In this document: piece after piece, positions 43,726-52,921 of the stretch
Layout of the letters: every line of letters starts with the position of its first letter
Position numbering within the stretch: position 1 is the first letter of the stretch
Assembly: GCA_040754075.1 (NCBI GenBank)
Contig: JBFMDH010000009.1
Coordinates: 62,001-126,000, forward strand
Direction of reading: 5' to 3'
Source of the DNA: Acidobacteriota bacterium
Lineage (GTDB): Bacteria; Acidobacteriota; Blastocatellia; UBA7656
Length of the DNA: 64,000 nt
Notes under the pieces: model-generated
Told to the model about the DNA's origin: nothing
Database searches by the model: none
What the model saw: the letters and a program-made list of their open reading frames with translations, nothing else
Made by a program: the position numbers and the translations under genes

Positions 43726-44861
43726 ATCTGAAAAAATTGAATGCAGCATGGGTATTGGGCATTTCCATCTGGTTGCTTTATGGTTTTAGTAGCGGGAGGC
43801 AAGCAGCGGTGAAGAAAGAAAACTTCGGAAAAACCAATTCGGGAGAGCCAGTCGAAATTTATACCTTGACCAATACTAGTGGCATGGAGGTAAAAATCAC
43901 CAATTACGGCGGCATCGTCGTTGCCCTGAAAGCGCCTGACCGCAACGGCAAAATGGATGATATTGTGCTCGGCTTTGATTCGCTGGATGGCTATTTGAAA
44001 GGGCACCCTTATTTCGGTTGCATCGCCGGGCGTTACGCCAACCGCATTGCCAAAGGCCATTTCAAACTCGACGGCAAAGCCTACCAACTGACTCTCAACA
44101 ACGGCGCACACCATCTGCACGGCGGCGTTGAAGGATTTGATAAACGAGTGTGGAACGCCAGAGAAGTCAAAGCCAAAAACGGCAGCGCCCTTGAACTCAG
44201 CTATGTCAGCAAAGACGGCGACCAGGGGTATCCGGGCAATCTGTCGGTTAAAGTAGTTTACACGTTGACGAATGCGAATGAATTAAAGGTTGATTACACG
44301 GCGACCACTGACAAAGCGACAGTAGTGAACCTCACCAACCATGCCTACTTCAATTTGGCGGGGCAGGGAAACGGCGACATTCTAAATCACCAGTTGCAGA
44401 TTAACGCCAACCGCTTTACGCCGACCGATGAAACCGCAATTCCGACGGGCGTTTTGCAAAGCGTGAAAGGAACGCCTTTTGATTTTACGAAACCGCAAGC
44501 TATCGGCGCGCGCATCAATCAAAACGACGAACAAATTAAATTCGGCAAAGGCTATGACCACAACTTTGTGTTAAATGGCAAAATGGGCGTGCTTCGTCAG
44601 GCGGCAATCGTGCAGGAACCAACCAGCGGTCGCGTGTTGGAAATTTGGACAACCGAGCCGGGCATTCAATTTTATACGGGCAATTATCTTGATGGGACGC
44701 TTACGGGCAAAGGCGGCAAAGTCTATCAGCATCGTTACGGATTTTGTTTAGAGACCCAGCATTTTCCCGATTCACCCAATCAAGCGAAATTCCCTTCGAC
44801 CGTTTTACGACCGGGGGGGCTTTACCGCACGACAACCGTGATGAAATTTTCTGCCAAATAA
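43722..44861 (+). CDS. galM: aldose 1-epimerase (exported)
   Basis: Interconverts alpha and beta anomers of aldohexoses such as galactose and glucose. The 379-residue chain has an N-terminal signal-like segment (residues 8-28), then the family core from ENFGKTNSG. Conserved sites are GCIAGRYANRIAKGHF, the His in HHLHGG, the catalytic His in NLTNHAYFNLAG, and the catalytic Glu in FCLETQHFPDSPN. The signal suggests a periplasmic enzyme preparing sugar for the ABC transporter encoded just upstream. It overlaps the permease gene by 4 bases. Confidence 0.95.
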   Translation: MNLKKLNAAWVLGISIWLLYGFSSGRQAAVKKENFGKTNSGEPVEIYTLTNTSGMEVKITNYGGIVVALKAPDRNGKMDDIVLGFDSLDGYLKGHPYFGCIAGRYANRIAKGHFKLDGKAYQLTLNNGAHHLHGGVEGFDKRVWNAREVKAKNGSALELSYVSKDGDQGYPGNLSVKVVYTLTNANELKVDYTATTDKATVVNLTNHAYFNLAGQGNGDILNHQLQINANRFTPTDETAIPTGVLQSVKGTPFDFTKPQAIGARINQNDEQIKFGKGYDHNFVLNGKMGVLRQAAIVQEPTSGRVLEIWTTEPGIQFYTGNYLDGTLTGKGGKVYQHRYGFCLETQHFPDSPNQAKFPSTVLRPGGLYRTTTVMKFSAK

Positions 44862-44878
44862 ATTTGACTCAAGAACAG

Positions 44879-44962
44879 AAACCGCAAAGGACATAGAGGC
44901 TTCGCAGAGAAGATTTAAATCAATCTGCGCCCTCTGCAAAGCCTCTATGTCCTTTGCGGTTT
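44879..44962. terminator. 31-base-pair hairpin after galM
   Basis: Arms at 44879-44909 and 44932-44962 match over 31 positions with one mismatch, around a 22-base loop. Each arm is rich in words like CGCAAAGGACATAGAGG. It lies 18 bases after the galM stop and ahead of the convergent esterase gene, so it may end transcription both ways. Its length exceeds an ordinary terminator, and its words resemble the repeat at 20913-21012. Confidence 0.65.
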
Positions 44963-45101
44963 AAAGCAATTTTCAATCACTATAGCAGTTTGCTATTTAC
45001 TCAAGTTGAGGAAGCGGCTGAGTAAACTCATTTGCAAATTGCTCTAACCTTTGCCAACCTTTCCCGGTTTGTGGAAATTGCTCAACATACTCGCTTATGA
45101 A

Positions 45102-45887
45102 TTATCGAATCAGCGGATAAAGAAATCTCAAGACTTTGTGAAATCTTGCGCCCCAGGCAGATTCATCGTGCTGGGCTTTGGGCACTTCCAGATAACGAAA
45201 ATCCGCCAGTCGCGCGTTGCGATGTTTACGCCAGCCTTTTCTGAGCAAGAGGTCGTGTAACAAGCGCGCCTGAGTTTTATGGTGGCGACCTTCGCGCCTG
45301 CCGATGTCGAGCCAGATTCTCAGCGGCAAGCGATTCGGAAGCGCGGCGATTTCCTGCAACAGAAATCCATTCGCCCACCACACCGAAGGCGACATCACCG
45401 CCAACCGGCTGAACACATCGTGTCTTTTGATGCCGAGATAAAGTGACAACAAACCACCGAGCGACGAACCGCCCAGCCCCGTGTATTCGCGCTCAGGCAA
45501 GGTGCGATAGGTATGGTCGATGAAGGGTTTCAATTCTTCGATAAACATTTTTCCGTAAAAGTCGGCATTGCCACCGCGCCCGCGCGAATGAACCGGCGTG
45601 TATTCATCAATGCGCTGTTCGCCTGTGTTATCGATGCCGACGATAATCAACGACGGGATTTTCTTTTCCAGAATCAATTGCTGCGCGGTTTCATCAACCT
45701 GCCACGCGACGCCTGAATAAGCGGTTTGCGGGTTAAAAAGATTTTGCCCGTCCTGCAAATACAAAACCGGAAATCGGGCTTCAGCTTTAAGATGGTAATC
45801 CGGCGGCAGATAAACGCTCACGTTGCGTTTGGGAACCAACGCTCCCGAACCGAACGAATAATGCGTTTCAATTTGCTCGACGACCAT
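45102..45887 (-). CDS. alpha/beta-hydrolase esterase (enterochelin-esterase-like)
   Basis: A 261-residue hydrolase of the putative-esterase (COG2819-like) group. It has RNVSVYLPPDYHLKAEARFP at the start, the nucleophile Ser in GLGGSSLGGLLSLYLG, an acidic residue region IWLDIGRREG and the catalytic His in KAQHDESAW. These enzymes hydrolyse esters or cyclic siderophores; no siderophore genes are nearby. The ATG at 45887 fits the domain start, but the frame is open upstream past the divergent dipeptidase start. A start at 45983 would add a short extension. No signal peptide is seen with the chosen start. Confidence 0.85.
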   Translation of the reverse strand: MVVEQIETHYSFGSGALVPKRNVSVYLPPDYHLKAEARFPVLYLQDGQNLFNPQTAYSGVAWQVDETAQQLILEKKIPSLIIVGIDNTGEQRIDEYTPVHSRGRGGNADFYGKMFIEELKPFIDHTYRTLPEREYTGLGGSSLGGLLSLYLGIKRHDVFSRLAVMSPSVWWANGFLLQEIAALPNRLPLRIWLDIGRREGRHHKTQARLLHDLLLRKGWRKHRNARLADFRYLEVPKAQHDESAWGARFHKVLRFLYPLIR

Positions 45888-46095
45888 ATTGCCATTATAG
45901 AATCGAAAAATCGATTCGGCATCCGGGCACAGCAAAATAAACGCCGTTACAAAAACATCATCTATTCCCACCCCGATTCTCATTCCAACTTCGCTGTGCT
46001 TGACAAAGGCTTTGCTGACCTTTAGAAAGACTGCTGCCTGAGAAAATCCAAAATCATTCAGTGGAAGGTTGAAAAAAATTTGCCCGGAGGCTGTT

Positions 46096-47340
46096 ATGAA
46101 ACGTCTGTCTGCCGTTTTAATTGTTATCGTTTGGTTATCGTTAAACACCGCGCCACTGACTGCGCAACAAAATGGAGCGCTTTCCGAAAAAGCTAAAAAG
46201 CTTCATTTCTCTTCTATCGTTTTAGATACCCATATTGACGTGACGCCGAAACTGCAACGCAAAGATTGGAACTTTGCCGAAGAGCACAAAGACGGCGCGG
46301 TCGATTTACCACGCATGCAACGCGGCGGGTTGAATGGTTTGTTTTTTTCAATCTATATGTCCGGCACCGTCACCGGACCCAAAGCGGTGAATGATGCGAT
46401 TGAACGCATCGCGGCGGTTCATAAACTGGCTGCTGATATGCCCGATAAAGTAATGCTCTGCGCCACTGCAACAGATGTGCGCCGCGCTCATCGTGAAGGC
46501 AAAATCGCTGCGCTGATGGGAATGGAAGGCGGGCATATGATTAATAACAGCCTGGCAATTCTCAGAATGTATGCGGCGCTCGGTGTGCGTTATTTAACGC
46601 TCACGCATTCGGTCAATACCGATTGGGCAGATTCGTCGGGCGACACGCCGAAACATAACGGACTGACGGATTTTGGCAAAGATGTGGTGCGCGAATTAAA
46701 TCAATTGGGCGTGATGGTCGATATTTCACACGTTTCCGATAAGACCTTTTATGATGCGTTAGCGGTGAGTCGCGCGCCGATGATTGCTTCGCATTCGTCG
46801 TGCCGCGCTTTGTCTGACCATCCGCGCAATATGACCGACGAGATGATCAAAGCGCTGGCGGCAAAAGGCGGCGTCATTCAAATCAATTATCTCGATGGGT
46901 TCATCGGTAGCGAGCTTGCCGAATACAACAAAAAACGCGCGGCGATGATGCGCGAGTTGGAAAAAGACATTCCCGGCAGTGACCGAGAATCGATGTTGAA
47001 ACGCCGCGAAGAAGCGACCAAACGTTTGGGCACGCCGCCGAAAGTCAGTTGGGAAGTCATCGTCGAACATATCGACCACGCGGTGAAACTGGTTGGCGCA
47101 AGTCATGTCGGTCTCGGTTCGGATTTCGATGGCGGTTCGATGCCCGTCGGCATGGAAGATTGCGCGCAACTGCCAAAGATTACCGAAGCCTTGCTTAAAA
47201 AAGGTTACAGCGAATCGGACATTAGAAAAATTTTAGGCGAAAACACGGTTCGCTTGCTCGCCGATGTTGAGCGAGTTGCGCGACAGTTGAAGGCAGAAGG
47301 GGAGAAAGGGAGAAAGGGAGAAGGGGCAAAAGCAAAGTAG
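46096..47340 (+). CDS. membrane dipeptidase (peptidase family M19)
   Basis: A 414-residue zinc dipeptidase with an N-terminal signal (MKRLSAVLIVIVWLSLNTAP). Metal ligands fit the family: DTHIDV near the start, the bridging Glu in GMEGGHMINN, SHSSCRALSDHPRNM with His, and GSDFDGG near the end. It hydrolyses dipeptides in the envelope. Dipeptide ABC ATPase genes start 2 kb downstream, so it may supply amino acids for uptake. The ATG at 46096 follows CGGAGG. The last 15 codons (Glu/Gly/Lys-rich) are translated from a short GGGAGAAA-type repeat, giving an unusual C-terminal tail. Confidence 0.93.
   Translation: MKRLSAVLIVIVWLSLNTAPLTAQQNGALSEKAKKLHFSSIVLDTHIDVTPKLQRKDWNFAEEHKDGAVDLPRMQRGGLNGLFFSIYMSGTVTGPKAVNDAIERIAAVHKLAADMPDKVMLCATATDVRRAHREGKIAALMGMEGGHMINNSLAILRMYAALGVRYLTLTHSVNTDWADSSGDTPKHNGLTDFGKDVVRELNQLGVMVDISHVSDKTFYDALAVSRAPMIASHSSCRALSDHPRNMTDEMIKALAAKGGVIQINYLDGFIGSELAEYNKKRAAMMRELEKDIPGSDRESMLKRREEATKRLGTPPKVSWEVIVEHIDHAVKLVGASHVGLGSDFDGGSMPVGMEDCAQLPKITEALLKKGYSESDIRKILGENTVRLLADVERVARQLKAEGEKGRKGEGAKAK
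47299..47330. repeat. GGGAGAAA tandem repeat encoding the dipeptidase tail
   Basis: Three near-perfect 8-base units of the type GGGAGAAA followed by a degenerate GGGGCAAA. The units are in the dipeptidase reading frame and are read as a Gly/Lys/Glu-rich tail. It is just upstream of the GACTCCA array. Confidence 0.7.
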
Positions 47341-47372
47341 TCTGCAAAATGATTTGTATGCATCCGACACCG

Positions 47373-47393
47373 GACTCCAGACTCCAGACTCCA
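47373..47393. repeat. GACTCCA heptamer array (three perfect units)
   Basis: Three exact GACTCCA units, plus a partial fourth (GACTG), lie 32 bases after the dipeptidase stop and 11 bases before the truncated ABC gene start. No complementary array is visible in the gap. Confidence 0.88.
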
Positions 47394-47404
47394 GACTGTT
47401 TTTT

Positions 47405-47515
47405 ATGGATAACATTCTCGAAGTAAAAAATCTCAGTACCCATTTTTTTTCACGCGTGCAGGCGAAGTGAAAGCAGTCAGTGATATGAGCTTTGTCGTCG
47501 AATGCGCGCTTATTT
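47405..47515 (+). pseudogene. truncated, frameshifted 5' end of an oppD/dppD-type ABC ATPase
   Basis: The first 45 bases are identical to the start of the intact ATPase gene at 49339. After that the two diverge, yet stay recognisable: with one extra T in a T-run corrected, it reads HFFTRAGEVKAVSDMSFVVE against [20 protein letters not shown]. The similarity ends near 47515 where the restriction-modification cassette begins. It has no Walker motifs and is not functional. Confidence 0.9.
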
Positions 47516-47591
47516 GCGCGGCAATTGAAGGCAGAGGAGAGAAACAAGATACAGTGAAAGGGTGTGGAATTTTCATACTCTTGAAACCCTC

Positions 47592-48440
47592 ATGAAAAAA
47601 GAGATTTTCCTACAGGAGTTAAGAGCATTTGTTAAAGGGTTGGATGAGTACGTTTCAACTAAGGATAATCAATGGACGGTCAAGGGATTTATAGATGTTT
47701 TCAAAAACATCTATACGATTTCAGCAGATACAAAGATCGTTTCTAAGATTCTCGAAATTCACCTGCTTCCAAAATTGTTGGAGTTTGCTCAAGGTCAGGG
47801 TTTTAAAATAGTTTTACCAGACCATCAGAATTATTACCCTGATATATCGTTTGTTTATGCGGCTGATGAATCAATCAAGTATGCTTTGGATTTCAAAACA
47901 ACTTATCGCTTGAGTGATTACCCAAATCATTGCAACGGATTTACACTCGGTTCACATGGGGAGTATTTCATCAATCGTTCGAGTCGGAAAAATATTCAAT
48001 TTCCCTACAAAGAGTATTCCGGTCATTTCGTACTCGGCGCAATTTATACAAGAACTGCGCCGGAACAACTCAGTGAAACCCAAGTCGCCGGACTTAATCA
48101 ACTGCGCTCGATAACCTCGGTCATCAAAGATATACAATTTTTTGCCAACGAAAAGTGGAAGATTGCCAGCGACCAGAGAGGCAGCGGCAACACCGCAAAT
48201 ATCGGAAGCATTTCCAGTATTGAAGACCTCCTGACAGGCAATGGAATGTTCAGCCAACTGGGCGAGCAATGGTTTGATGATTACTGGATGAATTATGGGA
48301 AAATCACTACTATTGATGAAACTGGCAAAGAAAAGAAAATCAAAACCCTCGCGGAATTCGCACAATTTCGTGGCGGTGAGGTGAAACTGATTGTGACCAG
48401 AACCAGGAAAACGAAGGTGAGCAAAAACCGAAATGCCTAA
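47592..48440 (+). CDS. EcoRV-like type II restriction endonuclease
   Basis: A 282-residue nuclease with clear likeness to EcoRV. The PD-D-x-K site appears as NYYPDISFVY and ALDFKTTYRL (EcoRV: NHYPDF and AIDIKTTY), and SDQRGSGNTANIGSISS matches the EcoRV DNA-contact segment GSGNTTNIGSI. Predicted target is GATATC, cut blunt, by homology with EcoRV. The frame is open upstream to a GTG at 47562, but the ATG at 47592 agrees with the EcoRV start. It overlaps the methylase gene by 8 bases. No controller gene is present. The sequence is AT-richer than the surrounding genes, a sign of transfer. Confidence 0.93.
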   Translation: MKKEIFLQELRAFVKGLDEYVSTKDNQWTVKGFIDVFKNIYTISADTKIVSKILEIHLLPKLLEFAQGQGFKIVLPDHQNYYPDISFVYAADESIKYALDFKTTYRLSDYPNHCNGFTLGSHGEYFINRSSRKNIQFPYKEYSGHFVLGAIYTRTAPEQLSETQVAGLNQLRSITSVIKDIQFFANEKWKIASDQRGSGNTANIGSISSIEDLLTGNGMFSQLGEQWFDDYWMNYGKITTIDETGKEKKIKTLAEFAQFRGGEVKLIVTRTRKTKVSKNRNA

Positions 48441-49335
48441 AATATATGTGCCGCCAATCAAATGTCAGGGCATAAAAACCAAACTCGTAAGCTGGATTAT
48501 TGCGGCTACTCAGGGTGTTGATTATGAACGATGGATAGAGCCGTTTATGGGGTCTGGAGTGGTCGGATTTAATTTGAGACCGCAACGCGCTCTGTTTTGT
48601 GACCGAAATGTTCATCTGATTGGTTTTTATAATGCGATTAAAACGAATCGCCTTACCCCGACCCTTGCAGGAGAGTTTCTCGAAGATGAAGGCGCAAAGT
48701 TATCGCAAATCGGTGAGGCGCATTACTACTCGATTCGAGACCGCTTTAACAAAACGCAGCATCCCTTGGATTTTCTTTTTCTGAACCGTGCCTGCTTTAA
48801 CGGGGTAATTCGTTTCAATCGTCAGGGAAAATTCAATGTGCCGTTTGGTCATAAGCCGAATCGCTTTGCCAAATCGTACATCACCAAGATCGTTAATCAG
48901 ATTAAGTATGTTCAAAGCGCGCTTCAATACTATGATTGGGAATTCCGCTTGTGTGATTTCAAGGATTGTATAAAAGAAGCGAGCGAAAGCGATTTGATTT
49001 ACTGTGACCCACCTTATGCCGGACGCCACACAGACTATTACAATAATTGGTCTGAACAAGATGAAATGGATTTAAGTAAATTGTTGAAATCTACTCGCGC
49101 TAAATTTCTGCTTTCAACCTGGCACAGCAATCAATATAGAGAAAACCCTGCAATACATACTGCCTGGAAAGATTTCTCTTTTATTACCAGAGAGCATTTT
49201 TACTACGTCGGCGCAAGCGAGAGGAATCGCAACCCGATGATTGAAGCACTGGTTCTGAATTATTCTTCCACTTTGGCAAAACCTGTTCAATCTCAAAAGC
49301 CGCAATATAGCGCGCTGAACTTATTTGGTGTTTGA
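48433..49335 (+). CDS. EcoRV-like adenine-specific DNA methyltransferase
   Basis: A 300-residue Dam-family N6-adenine methylase. Motif I for SAM is WIEPFMGSGVVGFNL, and the catalytic DPPY is in LIYCDPPYAGRHTDYYNNWS. FLFLNRACFNGVIRFNRQGK and HFYYVGASERNRNPM match M.EcoRV closely. It should protect GATATC sites from the endonuclease encoded just upstream on the same strand; the two genes overlap by 8 bases. Its TGA (49333-49335) is 3 bases before the ATPase ATG at 49339, so the cassette abuts that gene exactly. Confidence 0.95.
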   Translation: MPKIYVPPIKCQGIKTKLVSWIIAATQGVDYERWIEPFMGSGVVGFNLRPQRALFCDRNVHLIGFYNAIKTNRLTPTLAGEFLEDEGAKLSQIGEAHYYSIRDRFNKTQHPLDFLFLNRACFNGVIRFNRQGKFNVPFGHKPNRFAKSYITKIVNQIKYVQSALQYYDWEFRLCDFKDCIKEASESDLIYCDPPYAGRHTDYYNNWSEQDEMDLSKLLKSTRAKFLLSTWHSNQYRENPAIHTAWKDFSFITREHFYYVGASERNRNPMIEALVLNYSSTLAKPVQSQKPQYSALNLFGV

Positions 49336-49338
49336 GCA

Positions 49339-50361
49339 ATGGATAACATTCTCGAAGTAAAAAATCTCAGTACCCATTTTTTTACCCGCGCAGGTGTCGT
49401 AAAAGCGGTGAATGATGTGAATTTTGCTATCGAACGCGGGACGACCTTGGCGTTGGTTGGTGAATCCGGCAGCGGCAAATCAGTTACCAGCCTTTCGGTG
49501 ATGCGACTCGTGCAACCGCCCGGCGAGATCGTTGTCGGTGAAATTTTATTTAATGGAAAAGACCTGGTGCGGACAGGCCTTGATGACATGCGCAGGATTC
49601 GCGGTGCGGAAATCGCCATGATTTTTCAAGACCCGATGACTTCGCTTAATCCCGTTTACACCGTCGGCGACCAGATTGCCGAAGCCATTCGTCTGCATGA
49701 AAAACTCGATAAACGAGCCGCGTGGGCAAAAGCTATCGAGATGATGGAGCGCGTCAGAATTCCCGATGCGGCGCGCCGCGCCAGTGATTACCCGCATCAA
49801 CTGTCTGGCGGTATGCGTCAGCGCGTGATGATTGCCATGGCTTTGTCGTGCAATCCCGAACTGTTGATTGCCGATGAACCGACCACGGCGCTTGATGTCA
49901 CGATTCAAGCGGAAATTTTGGATTTGTTGCGCGGGCTGAAAAATGATTTTGATTTGTCGATGCTGCTCATCACCCATGATTTGGGCGTGGTCGCAGAGAC
50001 CGCCGATAGAGTCGCGGTGATGTATGCCGGGCGCATCGTTGAAGAAGCCGGTGTCCGCGATATTTTTCATGCGCCGCGTCATCCTTATACCGAAGGCTTG
50101 TTGCGCTCTGTGCCCAAACTTTCAGACGCAGGGCTGAGGCAGCGACGCCTGGATACCATTGAAGGCACAGTGCCGAATTTATTGGCTTTGCCCGATGGGT
50201 GTGCGTTTGCGCCGCGTTGCGCTTATAAAATTGCCGAGTGCACGAAAGGCGAAATTCCATTGATAGAGATTAATCGGGAACGCCGGTCGCGCTGTCTTCG
50301 TTATGAAGTGATAGGCAACGAAGATGCCAAAACCCAAATCATCAAACAACGTGCAGGATAA
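49339..50361 (+). CDS. oligopeptide/dipeptide ABC transporter ATPase (OppD/DppD type)
   Basis: A 340-residue ATPase with Walker A GESGSGKS, signature [15 protein letters not shown], Walker [15 protein letters not shown] and switch His in ITHDLG. The C-terminal oligopeptide extension has [15 protein letters not shown] with four cysteines of the OppD/F iron-sulphur or zinc site. It should work with the OppF-type ATPase at 50916; no permease or binding protein is in the window. The 5' 45 bases occur again at 47405, before the restriction cassette. The methylase gene ends 3 bases upstream, so its own former promoter is probably lost or replaced. Confidence 0.95.
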   Translation: MDNILEVKNLSTHFFTRAGVVKAVNDVNFAIERGTTLALVGESGSGKSVTSLSVMRLVQPPGEIVVGEILFNGKDLVRTGLDDMRRIRGAEIAMIFQDPMTSLNPVYTVGDQIAEAIRLHEKLDKRAAWAKAIEMMERVRIPDAARRASDYPHQLSGGMRQRVMIAMALSCNPELLIADEPTTALDVTIQAEILDLLRGLKNDFDLSMLLITHDLGVVAETADRVAVMYAGRIVEEAGVRDIFHAPRHPYTEGLLRSVPKLSDAGLRQRRLDTIEGTVPNLLALPDGCAFAPRCAYKIAECTKGEIPLIEINRERRSRCLRYEVIGNEDAKTQIIKQRAG

Positions 50362-50369
50362 AGGATCTT

Positions 50370-50912
50370 ATGTATTGTCCAAAATGCGGTCACGAACAGG
50401 CTTCCGAAGCGATGCGCTTTTGTTCCAAGTGCGGGCTGTCGCTTGATGGTGTCAGCGATTTAATTGAGACCAGCGATGTGCGATTTCAACGCGAGAAGAA
50501 AGAGGTCAGGGGAATCGGTATGTTGATTGGCACGGTGATGATTCTGCTTTTCTATTATTTGATGTTTGGCGCATTGACGCTCCCGAAAATTACCGATGAA
50601 GATGTGTTTGCCGGATGGTTTATCGGGCTGTCCATCGCTCTGCTTTTGGGAAGTATCGGACTCTACAATCTCATCAGTAGTGGTTTTTTTCGTAAATTCA
50701 AAGAGAGACGAATTAAAATTCATCTTGAAAGACTAAAGAAGCGAGAACGCCAACTGGAAGCGCGCCTGAAAAATAAAATGATTGAGGAAAAACCTGGGTT
50801 ACAGATGAATGACACCGCGCAGATAAGTGAATCTTCAAGCATCACCGAAGCGACGACGCGCAACCTTGAAGAAAATTATCGAACCCCTGAAAGCTTGCGA
50901 AACGCCCAATAA
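50370..50912 (+). CDS. zinc-ribbon membrane protein
   Basis: A 180-residue protein. The N-terminal zinc ribbon has CPKCG and CSKCG (residues 3-22). Two membrane segments follow ([20 protein letters not shown] and a second near residue 85-110), then a charged coiled coil ([20 protein letters not shown]) and a Ser/Thr-rich tail. It lies 8 bases after the OppD-type gene and 3 bases before the OppF-type gene, so all three are co-transcribed. No function is known; this type is widespread in Acidobacteriota. Confidence 0.85.
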   Translation: MYCPKCGHEQASEAMRFCSKCGLSLDGVSDLIETSDVRFQREKKEVRGIGMLIGTVMILLFYYLMFGALTLPKITDEDVFAGWFIGLSIALLLGSIGLYNLISSGFFRKFKERRIKIHLERLKKRERQLEARLKNKMIEEKPGLQMNDTAQISESSSITEATTRNLEENYRTPESLRNAQ

Positions 50913-50915
50913 ATA

Positions 50916-51893
50916 ATGACAAACGATACACTCATCGAAGTAAAAAATTTAACCAAATATTTCCCGGTTGGCGCCGGGCTTTTCGGCAAAGGCGCAGAGG
51001 TCGTCAAAGCCGTTGATGATGTGAGCTTCACGATTCGCAAAGGCGAAACTTTTGGACTGGTGGGCGAATCGGGTTGCGGCAAATCGACTACCGGGCGTTG
51101 TATTCTGAGACTCATTGAACCGACGAGCGGCGAGGTCGAGTATGAGGGCAAAGATTTTTTGTCAGTCGGCAAAGAACCTTTGCGTCAACTGCGGCGCGAT
51201 ATGCAAATCATTTTTCAAGACCCCTATTCGTCACTCAATCCGCGAATGCGTGTCGGCAACATCATCGCTGAACCGTTAGTGATTCATAAAGTCGGCAGCA
51301 AAGCGGAACAACGCGACCGCGTCGAAGAGTTGTTGAAACTCGTCGGGCTTGACCCGTCGCACGCCGAACGTTACCCGCATGAGTTTTCCGGCGGGCAACG
51401 TCAACGCATCGGCATTGCGCGGGCACTGGCGTTAAAGCCGAAATTTATTGTCTGTGACGAGCCGGTTTCGGCGCTTGATGTTTCCGTGCAGGCACAGGTC
51501 GTCAACCTGTTACAGGATTTGCAGGAGCAACTGCATTTGACCTATTTGTTCATCTCGCATGGGCTTTCGGTGGTTGAACATATTTCGACGCGCGTCGGCA
51601 TTATGTATCTCGGCAAACTGGTTGAAGTCGCATCAAGCGAAGAGATTTTTAAAAACCCGCTGCATCCGTACACGCGGGCGTTGCTTTCGGCGATTCCGCA
51701 ACCCGACCCCGATGTGAAACGCCAACGCTTGCCGCTTACCGGTGAAATCCCTACGCCGATTAATCCGCCATCGGGTTGCCGGTTTCGCACCCGTTGTGCG
51801 CTTGTCGAACCGCGTTGTGAAGAGGTTGAACAACAGTTAATCGAAGTCAGTCCAGATCATTTCGTCGCCTGTCAGGTGGTTGCGCCACATTGA
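50916..51893 (+). CDS. oligopeptide/dipeptide ABC transporter ATPase (OppF/DppF type)
   Basis: A 325-residue ATPase with Walker [10 protein letters not shown], signature [15 protein letters not shown], Walker [15 protein letters not shown] and switch His in ISHGLS. The C-terminal site is [15 protein letters not shown]. It is the second ATPase of a peptide importer with the gene at 49339, separated by the zinc-ribbon gene. The membrane subunits must be elsewhere. The ATG at 50916 lies 3 bases after the previous stop. Specific peptide substrates cannot be told. Confidence 0.95.
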   Translation: MTNDTLIEVKNLTKYFPVGAGLFGKGAEVVKAVDDVSFTIRKGETFGLVGESGCGKSTTGRCILRLIEPTSGEVEYEGKDFLSVGKEPLRQLRRDMQIIFQDPYSSLNPRMRVGNIIAEPLVIHKVGSKAEQRDRVEELLKLVGLDPSHAERYPHEFSGGQRQRIGIARALALKPKFIVCDEPVSALDVSVQAQVVNLLQDLQEQLHLTYLFISHGLSVVEHISTRVGIMYLGKLVEVASSEEIFKNPLHPYTRALLSAIPQPDPDVKRQRLPLTGEIPTPINPPSGCRFRTRCALVEPRCEEVEQQLIEVSPDHFVACQVVAPH

Positions 51894-52077
51894 TTGCGAA
51901 TTGCGGATTTTGCAAAATGGTCGTTTCTGTTATAGATTGCCCGCACTTTTGCGCGCAAAGTCAGTAGCCCTGGCATCAGCGCGGGCGTTTGAAAAAACGT
52001 AAGCCACATTACTTTACTTGTTACTTCACCTGGCCCTCCCTTATGGTCGGGCTACTGATGGTATTTAGGAGGAGATT

Positions 52078-52905
52078 ATGGAACAACCGGAAAATCAAAT
52101 TGAAGCTGTACCAACTTACAGTGCGCCAGTTGCGCCGCAACCAGAAGTACAGCCCGAAGAGCCTGCACAGATGAACTGGTTTCAGCGTCTCATCGGGGTG
52201 CTGCTTTCACCTACGGAAACCTTCACAGACGTCAACCGCAAGCCGACAATTATTGCGCCGATGATTATCGTGATGGCGCTGGTCATCGTTACGATTGGCC
52301 TCACGAACTGGAAGCTTGGCCCCTTTATGGATGACATCATGCGGGCGCAAATTAAAAAACAACTTGAGCGGCAAAACGTGACCTTGACCGAAGAGCAGAT
52401 GGCGCAACAGATGACCCTTGCTAGAACGATTAACAAATTTATGCCCTTTATTGGCGCGGCTTTTGTGCCGATTATCTATCTCATCATTGCCGGACTCTTT
52501 GCATTAGGCATGATGATGATTCAAGCCAAAGCCACCTTCAAAAAAATCTACTCGGTGGTGCTGTGGACATTTGCAGGACTTGGCATCGTCGGCAATGCAA
52601 TTTACTGGGGCGTGTTGTTTATGAAGGATGAAGAGGCATTGCGGGCGATGGATGTTCAAGACCCGACCGCAGGGGTGCCGACAAACCTGGCGGTGTTTCT
52701 CGATGCCGGAACCTCGCCTGCAATCAAAGCCCTCGCCGGTTCGATGGATATCATCTCTTTCTGGACAATTGCCGTGCTGTCAATCGGGCTTGCAGCAATC
52801 GCCGGTTCAAAGAAAATCAAACCCGGAAAGACGGCGATGATTGTTATCGCTTTCTGGGCGATTTATGTAATTGGTCGAATGGGATTGGCTGCTTTGCGTG
52901 GGTAG
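52078..52905 (+). CDS. Yip1-domain membrane protein
   Basis: A 275-residue inner-membrane protein. The N-terminus is a Pro/Glu/Gln-rich cytoplasmic region (residues 1-35). NWFQRLIGVLLSPTETFTDV is the Yip1-domain start. Five or so hydrophobic segments follow (for example MIIVMALVIVTIGLTNW, AFVPIIYLIIAGLFALG and SIGLAAIAGS). Bacterial Yip1 proteins have no settled function. The ATG at 52078 follows TTAGGAGGAGATT, a strong ribosome-binding site. It stands alone and converges with the next gene. Confidence 0.85.
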   Translation: MEQPENQIEAVPTYSAPVAPQPEVQPEEPAQMNWFQRLIGVLLSPTETFTDVNRKPTIIAPMIIVMALVIVTIGLTNWKLGPFMDDIMRAQIKKQLERQNVTLTEEQMAQQMTLARTINKFMPFIGAAFVPIIYLIIAGLFALGMMMIQAKATFKKIYSVVLWTFAGLGIVGNAIYWGVLFMKDEEALRAMDVQDPTAGVPTNLAVFLDAGTSPAIKALAGSMDIISFWTIAVLSIGLAAIAGSKKIKPGKTAMIVIAFWAIYVIGRMGLAALRG

Positions 52906-52921
52906 TCTCTTAACGAAAAAC

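Noticed and set aside
47405-49338. A classic insertion sequence or transposon as cause of the OppD-type stub.
   Set aside because: There is no transposase, no terminal inverted repeat and no short target duplication; only the restriction and methylase genes lie inside.
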